A stretch of DNA of 64,000 bases, taken from positions 62,001-126,000 of the forward strand of contig VZSF01007786.1 in NCBI GenBank assembly GCA_013398295.1, given 5' to 3'. Shown here in pieces: positions 13,101-25,100 of the stretch. Position numbers and translations under genes: made by a program. The DNA is from Chionis minor. Lineage: Eukaryota > Chordata > Aves > Charadriiformes > Chionididae. The stretch's first letter is position 1; every line of letters starts with the position of its first letter. The notes under the pieces were generated by a model that was not told where the DNA came from, made no database searches, and worked only from the letters and a program-made list of their open reading frames with translations.

Positions 13101-16100
13101 TAATTTGCTCGGTGTGTGTAGCAGGAGGGGGATTGCTGTGGAATAAATAAATAGCATGAACACTCCTGGGAGAAAGAGAGGAAACTTTTTTCTTTTTTTT
13201 TTGTCTACTGACCAGACACTGTCTTGCAAATTCCTTATTGCTGTTGTAGCACCATTAATGCTCGCAACCCAAGTGCTGCAGTGTCAGTGGCATTGACGTT
13301 AAGGTGGTTTAGTGTCTGGCTGGCTGCTTCAGATGTGGTTCAGGGCTTATGAATGACAGCCCAGATGACGATTATTCAGCAGCTCAGGCAGGATGATCTG
13401 GTTTCAGTCGAGGTCACCCCATGGCCGGTAGCATCTTCTCCCCATTCGATGCAGAAGTGACACCACTGTTGGTGTCTGCTGCCTTTGCTGCAGGAGGCAC
13501 GTATGTGTCCCAACGGCAGCGTATCATCCAGCCTGCATCATGAGTCTTCCCTCTGCATTTCCACAAGGTGCCAAGTGTTGAATTCAGCACTACCAGCGAC
13601 TCTGCTGGAAAAGCTAGAGCTATTGTGAGAGTTAGAGGCTTGCAGGACAGCCCTGTGCTTTTCAAAGCTGTAGGCTGATGGAATAACTCCTACAAACGCA
13701 ATGCTTTCGTTTCAGATCCAGAAGTGGGTTTTCTTTTACCTAATCCTTTCATCCTTACCCTTCTGCCTCTTTGGTAACACATCCTTTTTCCTTTCTATTT
13801 TTGGTTCGTGGATTGGGTAAGTGGGCAATGATCAAAGGGAATAGCTGGGACTCGGGAAATTTCATCTCTGTTTCATTAAATGTCATCTTTGTCTCCAGTG
13901 CCACGGGCTGAAGCCAGCTTTCCCCTGCTGCAGCGTTCCCACATGATAGGATGCACTGCTTGACATCTGAACTGCAGTTCTCTAACTTAGCAGCAGAGCC
14001 AGAACTGTGCAGGAAAGATCAAAATACCTACCAAAGAGGTAGGAGTGGTGTGTAACATGCCGAGTGTTGCGTAGGGACGTATACCTGCCTCCAGCTATGG
14101 TGCAGAACGTGCACATTCAGGGTCCCAGTCTTGTCTGACTTCAAGAACCAAAGAAAAGAATGGACATCGCAAAATACAGTAAGAAAAAGGAGGATTGCAG
14201 GAAAACAAAAAAGTTGTCTGGACTGGTAGTCAGAGTGGACTCCTCCACTGCTGTAAAATGCTGTGAGCAGCAAGAAAACCTGTGGTGTTGTCTCCACAGT
14301 TTAGTTTTGGAAATTTAGCTGGAGTACATCCACACAGGGCTTTGGCCGGGTGCAGCCAGGTGGGTTCTTAATCCCATTTCAGTTGGAGCGGCTTTCAAAA
14401 TGCACAAGTTGCTCAGCTCCAGCTCAACAAGCCAAGCGCACAGGAGATGTGCCAGTGCAATGGATTTCAGCTGCTCTTTAGTAAAGGCTGAACGTCCAGG
14501 TGAATGGCTGAGTTGGAAGGAGACCCCAAGCCTTTTGATCAGAGACCACATGAAGGTTCACGTTACATGAACTTTATCTCCCTCCTTAAAGCTGAGAGAG
14601 GCTTTTCCCAGATTTGTCACTAATTATGGAGGGCTTTAAATACATCATTTCCTCTACAAAACTCATAAAAATATATTTGTTGCCTGTAAGACTATGCAAA
14701 CACATTCTCAAATAGTCACATTTTTTAAAGATTGCTGCACTGTTGTTTTTTTTCTGGTTGTTGCAGGTTTACTTTATTAGGAATTTATGGTGTTCTCCTT
14801 CCACCTCCTAGGCATGGCCTTCTTCCTTTCAGTCTAAAGGTTTGTTCCTCTCACTGGATCACTTAAACGGTTGGTTTGGGATTTGGTAAAGCTGAGGTGG
14901 TGAAAACCTCAGAGAAAGGTGAAGGAGACACTTCCTAAAGCAGCATTTGACAGGATAGAAACAACCCCAAGTCAGTAGCAGATTGCTTTGGGAAGCTCTT
15001 TGGCTTTTCCCAGTCTCATACTATAGTCCCCTTCTCCCTTCTCTAGGTTTATCTCTTCCCCACTTTATCACATTGATTGCTGGATGTACTTAAAAAACCA
15101 AAATTTAAAAGCTTTTAGAAGCTTCTTCCCTTTGGACACCCTGTTGAAGACTCCTGGAGATGTTTCCTGGACCATATACTTTCCTACAGTTCCCCTGGGA
15201 GGTGTGAATGCTTAGGACTTCTTTGGATCTCCCAAAATTTTGATATTGACTAAAAACATGAACTACTAAGTAAACTAACAAGACTTTCCTACTGAAGGAT
15301 TATATATTCAGAACTGAACAGATATTCAGGTCAAACATAAATTTTGATGTTATTTTAAAATGACGGAAACCTAAAATGTTACATTTCCAATGATAGTTTA
15401 AATAAAGCAGGAATCTTGTATTTTTCTTTCATATTGGAAGTTCAGTAGCTAGTTCGGAGTTACAACCTCATGAATTCTGAGATTTTAAAGGATCCATCAA
15501 AATAACTTGTTCTAGCCTTGGTCATAATACCTATTCCTCCAGGTCGTCTGCTGGTATTTCTTCATTATGCTCATAATTGCTGTATGGGTATGCGCAGTTC
15601 TTAGGTTTTAATACAGACCTCTAATGATAAGTGGTGACACTGATACAGAGCTTGGTTTAAACCTTAAGTCCTTTTTGTCATTTCAATACAGTCTCATTAA
15701 ATTCACTGGCTAGCCTGAGCTTTTTCTGACCCCTAAACATAAGTATCTGTCATTATGTTTTGTTTTCCCTTCCCTCTGGTCTGATGGCTAAGGTGGAGGA
15801 ATTTAATCAAAAAAGTAAATATTTATGCCTGTATTTTAATTAAGAATAACACTGTCACTTGTGATGTGTCTGAGCATCCAAGTCTTTTTTGTTCTCAAGA
15901 CCATCTCAAATTTTTTGAGAACAAAATCCCAGCTTTCCTTCTTCTCCAAATATAGAAAAGAGTAAATCCCAATGAAAAGCTCAAGTGTGTAGAGCTATGC
16001 AGCAGTCTCCACAGACAACATGCAACCTCCAGCACTTTGCGTTCCACCTAAGAGCAAAATTTAAGGTACTGGTTTTTAAACTCTTAGCACATTCAGACAC

Positions 16101-19100
16101 CCAAAGGATGGGAACAGTGTCCCTTAAGTGATGAGTGCTTTTCCCCTGACTTGGAAGCTGCCATGTGCTGGCTGCTGGAAAAGGTAGCTGGTGCTTGTTG
16201 GTGTCTACAAGACAGATGAGCTCTTGCAGAGGTGGGCAAAGTGGACATGGGTGGCTGTTCTACCATCAGTAACGACATCTATGTTTTCCTGTGAAGTAGT
16301 AACCTGCCTGTGGGCCAGAAAGTGTAGTCTCAAGTGAAGCAGAAATCATAAATGACAACATTAAGCAACCTTCTGTTGATGCATAAGATAAATATTCCAG
16401 TCTAAGCCTTATTTATATTTTTTTCCTTGTCCTTCTTCAGGTATTTTGAGTTTTATGAAGGGCCTTTGGAATACAACTCTACCAAATGCCTGGAATTACG
16501 GCAGGACATCATTGAGGTGAAGGTTTTGTCTATGTAAGTATGAATGAATCTTTGCTAAAAGGTTACTTTTCAGGCGGGATGAGAATTATAACCTACAATA
16601 AGATTGTCAGAGATGGAAGGCTCAAGACAGCCCATCAATAGGGACCTCATCAGGGATTCCTGAGGTTCTCTTATACAGAATCACAGACTAGAATCATAGA
16701 ATCGTTTTGGTTTGGATGACCTTTAAGGTCATCAAGTCCAACTGTTAACCTAGCACTGCCGAGTTATCACTAAACTATGTCCCTCAGCACCACATCTACT
16801 TGTCTTTTAAATACCTCCAAGGATGGTGACTCAAGCACTTCCCGGGGCAGCCTGTTCTAACGCTTGATACATTCAAATAGCGACATTTGAATTTGATCTG
16901 AGGTCCATTTGAAAAAAACTGGAAGCTTTTCACATAGATGGAGGCATTTTGGTCAGGCCCAGCATCACTATTTGGAATTCAATACAGTGTTTGTGATATT
17001 ATCTGTAATATTCTACATCCTCTACTCAGGGTACCCAAAGAGTAGTAACAGCCAGACTGACTTACTGCAAGCGCCATCTAGCTTAAGTCTCTATCATTGA
17101 CAGTGCCCAGTAGAGAGGGCTAAGAAATGAAGCAAAAAAGTTTAACCCTTCCTAATAACAAATACTGACATGGGGACTTGCTGACTAGTAAGTGGTGACC
17201 AGGCTACAGTAGTCAGAGTGGAAAATAGACCTCTCTCTTCATTTGTTTAGATTGTTTCTGGGCACATTTCTACTTCTGACCTCCACAATTTCCTGGATCA
17301 GTGAGTTTCATGAGTTAATAACACTCACTAAAAAGTCGGAAAATGCAATTCTGAGAAAAAAGTATCTATATTTTGTCTTTTGTGGTCCAACATGCACATC
17401 AGTAAAGTAACGAGTTGAATCCATGAAGCCATAGAGATGAAATCAGGCAGAAAAGTGAGATTGCCAGTGGAGCTCATTGGACAGAGAAAAGCAGGGTATT
17501 TTGGTGTTGCCCTTTTGCATTGTCAGTATTACACTGAATTTAGGTGCCTAGATTAAGCCTAATCCCTTACCATATCTAAAACCCGTGGTTTAGGAATCTT
17601 ACTGACAATCCACAAGGCTTATTATGGTCTGTAAAATGCACAGAGAATCTCAATCTAAAGTGCAGCTGTACAAGTGCATAGCATTAAACAATCAGGGCTA
17701 CAGCGAATATGATTTGTTGCTCCAGGTCTGCATGCATTTTGAGCACGTCTCCCTTGCTGACTTTCTGCACAGAAAAATGTAGGTTGTGTCCTTGTCTTCT
17801 GGATTTGGTGCTGGGTGAAGGGTACACGAGTAACAACTTTGCACTGCTTGCTGACTTGCAGTGACTTTAAAAATAAATAGAAAGGGTGAGAATGTGACAC
17901 TTCTGCCAATGATCTGGTGAAGATGGAGAGTTTTGAATTGCTTTTCTGCATACTTATCAGAGGGTACAGAGTATTACTCATTTCTTTTCCTCTAACCCAA
18001 TGGCACATAGAAGGTAGTGGACTCCTCAGCTGGATAGAGTTAGCCTTACTTTTACGATAGATGCCTTTTGACATTAAGCTTTTACTGTGCTGGGTTCTTC
18101 TGATGTGCTCGCTTCTAATGTGCTACATCTACTAAGTCAGCCCTTACGGTAATGGAAGATTTCCAAGTTAATGTGCTCTGGTGGGCTAGAGAAAGTACAA
18201 TATGACCTAATTCCTTCCTGTAACTTCCCCAGCCTGGGAAATCCTAAATTCGACTCGCTTAAAATATATAATTATCTTAAAAGTTATTTGCTTTATTCAA
18301 AACATTCAAAGCCCTCAAGCCTGAAGAGAACTCATTAAGACCTATCAGTCTTGAAGAAATCTCAGACTTAAAAATTTCCCAGCCAGATTATGACATTGCT
18401 TCTGGCTCTAGATACTTGCAAGGCCTTCGTTATCTTTGTTGTCCAAATACGGAAGGGTATGTATGAACCCTAAGGCAGAAGTGATTGGAACTGATGATAT
18501 CACCAAAAATGTGTCACCCTGTATCAGCCTAGTGGAAGCAGGACCATTATTTTTTGATATAACTAAAAGTATATTCATTAACAGAGAGGGAGGGAGAGAT
18601 GCTTATGTAAACAGCTTTTCATGTCCTCTTACCATCACAGATGCTTATCTGTACCCATGTGCTGTTGCAGTTTATAAAATGGATTTACCAACAGTGCTGT
18701 TCTGTAGGATCTTATGGCTTAACATACCCTCACCAAACTATAATAGTTGGCCAAACTATCTGGAGTATCCACTTTTCCAGTCCCCCCTCTGCTGGGCCCT
18801 TCTGCTAGGTGCCACTTTTCCCCTCAAAGCCGTTTTAGTTGCCAGACAGCCATTAGCTTCCCAGCAGACTGTGGACAGACTTTGGTACAGTAGATGCTTC
18901 TTCAGTATTGCATTTTTTATCCTGAAGAAATGGAGAATTCCTATCAGGGAATAGAAATCGGTCCCAAATATCTGAAGAGCTCCATCAGTACCTGCACATA
19001 CATGGCTTAGGGTTGCTATGTCTGAGCAGAAAAAGAAATAAAAATGATAAATTTTGCATCGATAGACTGACTGGTTTGGCCTATCAACAGCCTTCTGCAT

Positions 19101-22100
19101 GGTACCCTGGCTGCAGCTGTTTTAGGAAATGAAGCCCCTGTAATAAAGTGATTTTTTTTCCTTTCTTTTTGTATTTAGGGTGAAACAAACTGAATTGTTT
19201 GACAGATGGAGGAGCCTACAGATGTGCAAATGGGAGATGAATGTCACAGAAGCTAATTTATTCAAGTAAGAATGGTCCACATTAATGAGACTGAGTAAGA
19301 TTTACTTCAGTTTGCATTTAGCTTTCCATAGAGGGAGCAAACTTTCATATGGATAGCAAGAGGAAGCGTTATAGCACTGTTACTGTTGGAGTACTATCCT
19401 TTTGAATAAATATCGACTTTTTGCTACTTTTAAAAAGTCAACAGCAAGAGTGAAAAAGCTCTTCTGGCATATGGGACAGTCTTCCCAGGAAAGGCAGAGA
19501 ATTTGGTATGGGAAAAACTTTTCTAGGTATGATGGCAGACATAAGGATGGAGCCAAGACTTACTGGCTGCACCTGCTACATCAGCCTAATTCTCTGGTGG
19601 TGTAAAATGGTCATATCATTGGTGACACTGCAAATTTGGCCTACAAAATATTCAAACTGGATTTTTGTCTGTGGTGTATTAGGTACTGTCAGACCTTATT
19701 TATCACTTCCTTTTTTTTTAATGGCTTCTCAGCTATTACCCCCTGACTATCTAGACCTTTTTTCTGGTCTTCGGAGACCTCTGCAGTTTGTTTCTGTAGT
19801 ATTCTGTCTTTTTTTGATGTGACTTCCTCTTTGCTCAAGGTCCTCCATGGCCCTTTCAAGATACAACTTTTGAAATTGATCTTGTGAAGGCAACAGTAGA
19901 ATGAAGCCAAAATGATATTTGAACGTTGTATATTAGTATCTTCAAGCGCCATATTTAAGTAGGTCTAGACAAACCACATTATTTCAGAGTAAGTGGAATA
20001 TAGACTGGTGCAGTCTGCAAGTCACTGGCATGATTCAGAGCTGTTGTTTAGAATACAGCCCCACAACTTTCTCCCAAATTCTCTTGCATGATTCCAGGAA
20101 ATAGCTGTCATGAGTTAATGAGAGAATGTGGGAATGCATGTGCTGAGTTAGTCAGTAACATCTTTAAAAATAACTAATTGTTAGTCCCAGGCTCATATCA
20201 GTTTTTCCAACGTGAGCTCCACATACAAGGTTTTTTAGGGTTTTTTTAGTATATTTTTTTCTGGAAATTATTTGATGAGCAATTATCAGAGCCTATTTTG
20301 AAGACAAGAGCCATTCAGGATTAGAGCCTACTATCTTAAAGACTGCTCGGAGTAAGAGAACTAATGATTGTGCCCAGAGTGCATGGAGGACATTGAAGTA
20401 TGAAGGCCAGCCCAGAGGTGGGAGCAAGGAGACCATCTAAAGACCATCAGGAGGACCATCACTCTCTCTTGGGCCACCAACACCTATGCATTAAGCAAAG
20501 AACCCCTCTCCAACCTAGACAGTGCATTGAGAATAAAAAAGAAATGAAAGACTTGGGTCACTGGCTATTCCTGCCTGACTGATATATCACTCCTTAAAAA
20601 ACTCCCACTGGCACCTAGATGTAACCTTACCTTTGTTAGCTGGTTCCAGGAACAATAATCATGCTAGTCATGAAAAAAAAAAAAAAGAAGTTCAAAGTCT
20701 GTTTCATTTTTGTCTTACGGGACAGAGACTTCAGTGTGCGCGTGTGTGGGGAAACTGTAGTCCCTTAAAAGCAGACCAAAGTCTGTGGGTTTGGAGGCGT
20801 ACTAGTAGGAGGCTATAAGGAGGTGGTGTAACAACACATGAGTTGTGGGCTTCCAAACTTTGTCAGTTATGGACCACCAGGTGAGAGGGGGAGAATCCAG
20901 CAAAAGTTAAATGGCGGCTACTTACTCACTCAGCAGGGAGGGAGGAAGCACAAAAACCTTACTAGCTTTTGTCTCTGTAGGCTAAGAAAAACAATTTCCT
21001 TGACTGTCTTCCTCCATTATATATGAAATATTTACATTAAGGAATATGCCTCTAGAACACCGCTTGGACATTAGATGAGAGAACAACGTCTCTTTCAATT
21101 CTTTAATGCAGAACTAATGAAGAGTTTTTTCATCTCAAAAATCACAGTTCAATCCCACTACCTACTTGTAACTATTCAATGATTTAGTTACTAGAAATTA
21201 TTGACTTGTTCAGTCTCAATTGCTGCCTCGATCTGATCATCGTATTGTGTCATTCTGCATGAGTCAAGGATATAAGAGCAGTTGGACATCACTGAAATGT
21301 TTGCATAATTCTGCATTTGCTTTCCGGTGCTTGCAATAAAGCCCGTAAAGGAGACTGGCTTATTCTTCCAACTCATAACGAGGCCACACACCCAAGAGGC
21401 AAGGTATTTAATCTAGGTCATTGGGGAGCCATTTGGCTTTGTCTTCATGTTTGTTCATTTGCCATGACATCTATTTTTCATTAGAGGTATAAGACGCTTT
21501 GACTGAGAAACAAACTGGTTCTGCAGTAAGAGAAAGCTGAAGTCAGGGCTTTCAGTTCCACCCGTAAAAGGAGTAAAGCATTCAGGGAAGGATGGGAGCT
21601 AAGAAGTGGACCCCTATTTGAAAAGCTACTTTTCCTATTTACATTTCATATCAGAGCTGAACGGGTTTTCTCCCATGCCAAGAATCCCATTTTTGAGATT
21701 TGAAGAGTCTTGTTTCCATTGGAATACCTGCCATTTTGGCCATTTGTCTGAGCCATGACCAGTCTCCCTGGCACCCATCTGTCGGGACCACATCATCTCC
21801 CTGATGCACACATGTAAGGTCAAAGGCGAAACTAAGAGCTTTAAAAGTTTTTTTGTAATCATAGTGTGCCTTGTTCCACAGTAGTCTGGTAAGTCGGGTA
21901 GTGTCTTCAGGTATTGCTGCGTTTAAGTCCCCACCCTGCCAAACTTCCACATCCCTGGATGAATGCTTTAACCCTGGCATTTCCTGCCCAGTGCTGAGTA
22001 AATAATTTACATAAAGTGGGAAACCTCTAAAGCAGAGAGGGATGAATTCATTAGGATGGTTTCCCCAGGCTATTGGGGGCAGAAGATCAGCTTTGGGGTC

Positions 22101-25100
22101 TGGACCAGGGCAGAATTTGTACATGTATTTCCTGCAGCCTAGAAGAGACAGGTACAGGGATCTCATTTCTTCTGTGATTTTATTGTTTGTTTGTTTGTTT
22201 GTGTTGGTTGGTTGATTTTGTTTTGTTTTGGTCTGGGTTTTTTTGTGTGGTTTTTTGTTTGGTTTTGGGGTTTTTTTCTTTTTTTCTTTTTTTTTCCTTT
22301 TACCATAAGTACCTCAATCAAAGAAAATTTCACCGAATCTGAAATTTTCTAAAGGAAAATCCAGCAAGCCACCATTTTACCCCTCCTACAGCTGAAAAGT
22401 TTCTTTTTGCTGAAAAATGCCTTGTTAGGAGTAACAGTAATTGCAAATCCTTAAGCATGCCATCAGCTCCTTGATCTTATTTCTCTCTTTTTCATTTTAC
22501 AGGTCTACTTTGTCGAGGTGTTGCAATGCCCCTGCCTTTCTCTTCACCACCCAGAAAAATACTCCCTTGGGAACTAAACTGAAATATGAAGTGGATACTA
22601 GTGGAATCTTCCATATCAACCAAGAAATCTTCAAAATGTTTCCAAAGGTGCCTCATGCCTCTGTCTGTTTGCAGAACTGGCTTCACTCTATTTGTTGCAT
22701 TAGATGCTATCCTATAGCCAAGCATTTAGCAGTTGGTTGTTTGACATTTCTACAAATGTCATTGCTTATACTTTGAAAGTGTTTCTTTTTGATGTGATAT
22801 TTTAGCTAATTATCCTATTTTCTAATTGTCATCTGCTCCAGTATGCAATATATATATTTTCATAGAGAACACTACTGACCTAGCAGCAATGCAGTTAACG
22901 AAATATCTTAAGAAAGCTGAATAAAAGAGCTTGAATAAAGCTTATTAATAAATAAATAAAACTTAATAAAACTTATTGACCAGACCTTTTTCATGTACTG
23001 TAGTCACATACAATAAATCCAAAATTTGGAGTAGGTTTGATGTTTTGGGGGCATGACTATTTTATAATTCATATTCACAATGACTGACTATTTTTGCACT
23101 TATTTCTGGTTGCAGATTATCTGTGAACAGGCAGCACAACTTTAAAATATATTCATCACAATGTTTATTCAAAATCTCTTCAGCAAATAATCCTTGACCT
23201 GAGGGCCATTCAAAGTTATAACCAGTGGGTAATTCCTGTTGCATGTAGTGACTGATGTGCAGAAATGGGTTTATATGACTACTGATTTATCATAGGGCAC
23301 ACCTCCTGAATTTAAAAGGGCATATTTGGAGGGGATAACTGAAATTTATCCCTTTCAGAAAGTCAGAAAGATAGTCAAGTTCAGTACTTAAACTTGTGTC
23401 ATTAAAGTTGTCCTGCAGGGTCTAACCACTTTAATCTGTTTGCATTTGGAGCACTACTAAGAGGTAGGCTAGGGCTGTTATCTAAATGTGGACATGGGGG
23501 ACTGGGGCAGAACAGGCAGAAGGCTCGGATCCGGGAAAGCACTTCGGCATCTGGAGACGTGCAAAGAGTGGGCACATCTAATTCCAGGATTATTATCCTC
23601 AAAACCCTGCCTGATTGAGCAGATGAATGTGTGAACGACTAGATACCTATGCTTTTGCTACAAGAGTCCTATAGCTGCTGTCGTATTTATCCAGGTATGC
23701 CCTGAGGATGCTTTGAAGGCTCTATCCAATGCCAAAGTGCTTTTGGGATTCAGTGGGCAGCAGCTATGTGGCCAAAGCCACCCTCTGCCTAGGAGCAAGG
23801 CTGCAGCATGGCAAATGTAGGAGATAAAGGGCTAAAATCATGGGAGCGAGACTGTAAAGGCAAGAGACTTGTGCTGAGTGCGGAGCCCTGGCTTCTGATC
23901 TCCCCTTCAGGACTGACGAGGCATTTTGTGTTAAGAAATGGCTGGATAACGCACAGACAGCTCTATAATGCCTCTCTGTTAGACAGCTGCTGCTTTTCTC
24001 AGACAGGTGTAATTGCATGCCCTTTTGCCTCATGGCTTATGAATGCTATGGAAAGATCCTGGGAATAATCGCGGAGAAATGTCACGTCACTCTCGCATCT
24101 CTCAGTAGCTCGCGGTATGAAATTATCGGTAAAATGTGTATGCGCCAAAACGAGCGCTCTCATGCTTATATAAGCCCGTCTCTCCATATTCATAAGGTGT
24201 AGCGTGGCTCAGTGCTGCGTCACAACCCTCTCACCCTAACGGCCCCCTTCTGTTCTCGGAGATGTGATTTTCACTCTCCCTGGCTCCAGCAGCAGCTGCA
24301 CGTCTGCATGCAAAGACAGGATTTTGCCCGAAGGTTACAGAAAGATGCGTCCTGCACAAGTCCAAAAAAGGTGCCTGACCAGACTACTGCTGGTAGTACA
24401 AGTGGCTAATTAATAATCATTAATACTATTAGTCCAATTAGTGGCAGCAAGCACTAAAATTTGGGCTAGGTTCTGATAAATAGCTGTAATGTGCTGTCTG
24501 ACTTCGAGAGACTTCTTGGGCTTTACTAGCTGCTCTGGAGCTGTGTGTGCAGTCTTCTCAAAAGCAGGACACTGGAGCCTGAGGAGCGAGCAGTTTGCAG
24601 GCAGCTCGGAAGGTAACACCTGGGGTACGCTAATTTTATGATTCGTGCCCTCATGTGGAAATCAGAAGGGAAAGCAAATTTCTAAAATGACTTCTTCCAT
24701 TATTAAGTCCGGACTAAACCAGGTTATTGCTTTTTTTCCTCTGAGTTAGTTGTCCACACTATCTCTAATTGCACAGAAAACAAACCCACCCGTTTATGTA
24801 CACCAGGGGAATATTGCAGACCAGAACCAGTGTCAAGTTCCTATGATTAGTGCATCTGTCGCAAGATGCAGGTGCACAAGAAAAAGAAAAAGGTAAAAAA
24901 GAGACTTGTTGCCTCCATGTTTTGGGATATTTAACTGTTTCCTTCCTGTGATGTTGCAGGATATGCCGTACCATCGCTCCCAGTTTAAGAAATGCGCGGT
25001 GGTTGGGAACGGAGGAATTCTGAAGAACAGCAGATGTGGCCGGGAGATTGACAGTGCAGACTTCGTGTTTCGGTAATCACCACAGCACCATTTTTCTTTT

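Noticed and set aside
18436..18954. 172-codon open frame on the + strand in an ST8SIA5 intron
   Set aside because: No domain or family recognised, it lies wholly within an intron, and a frame of this length can arise by chance in 64 kb read six ways.
21651..22166. 171-codon open frame on the minus strand in an intron
   Set aside because: No recognisable motif, no repeat signature that I know, and no splice or promoter context.
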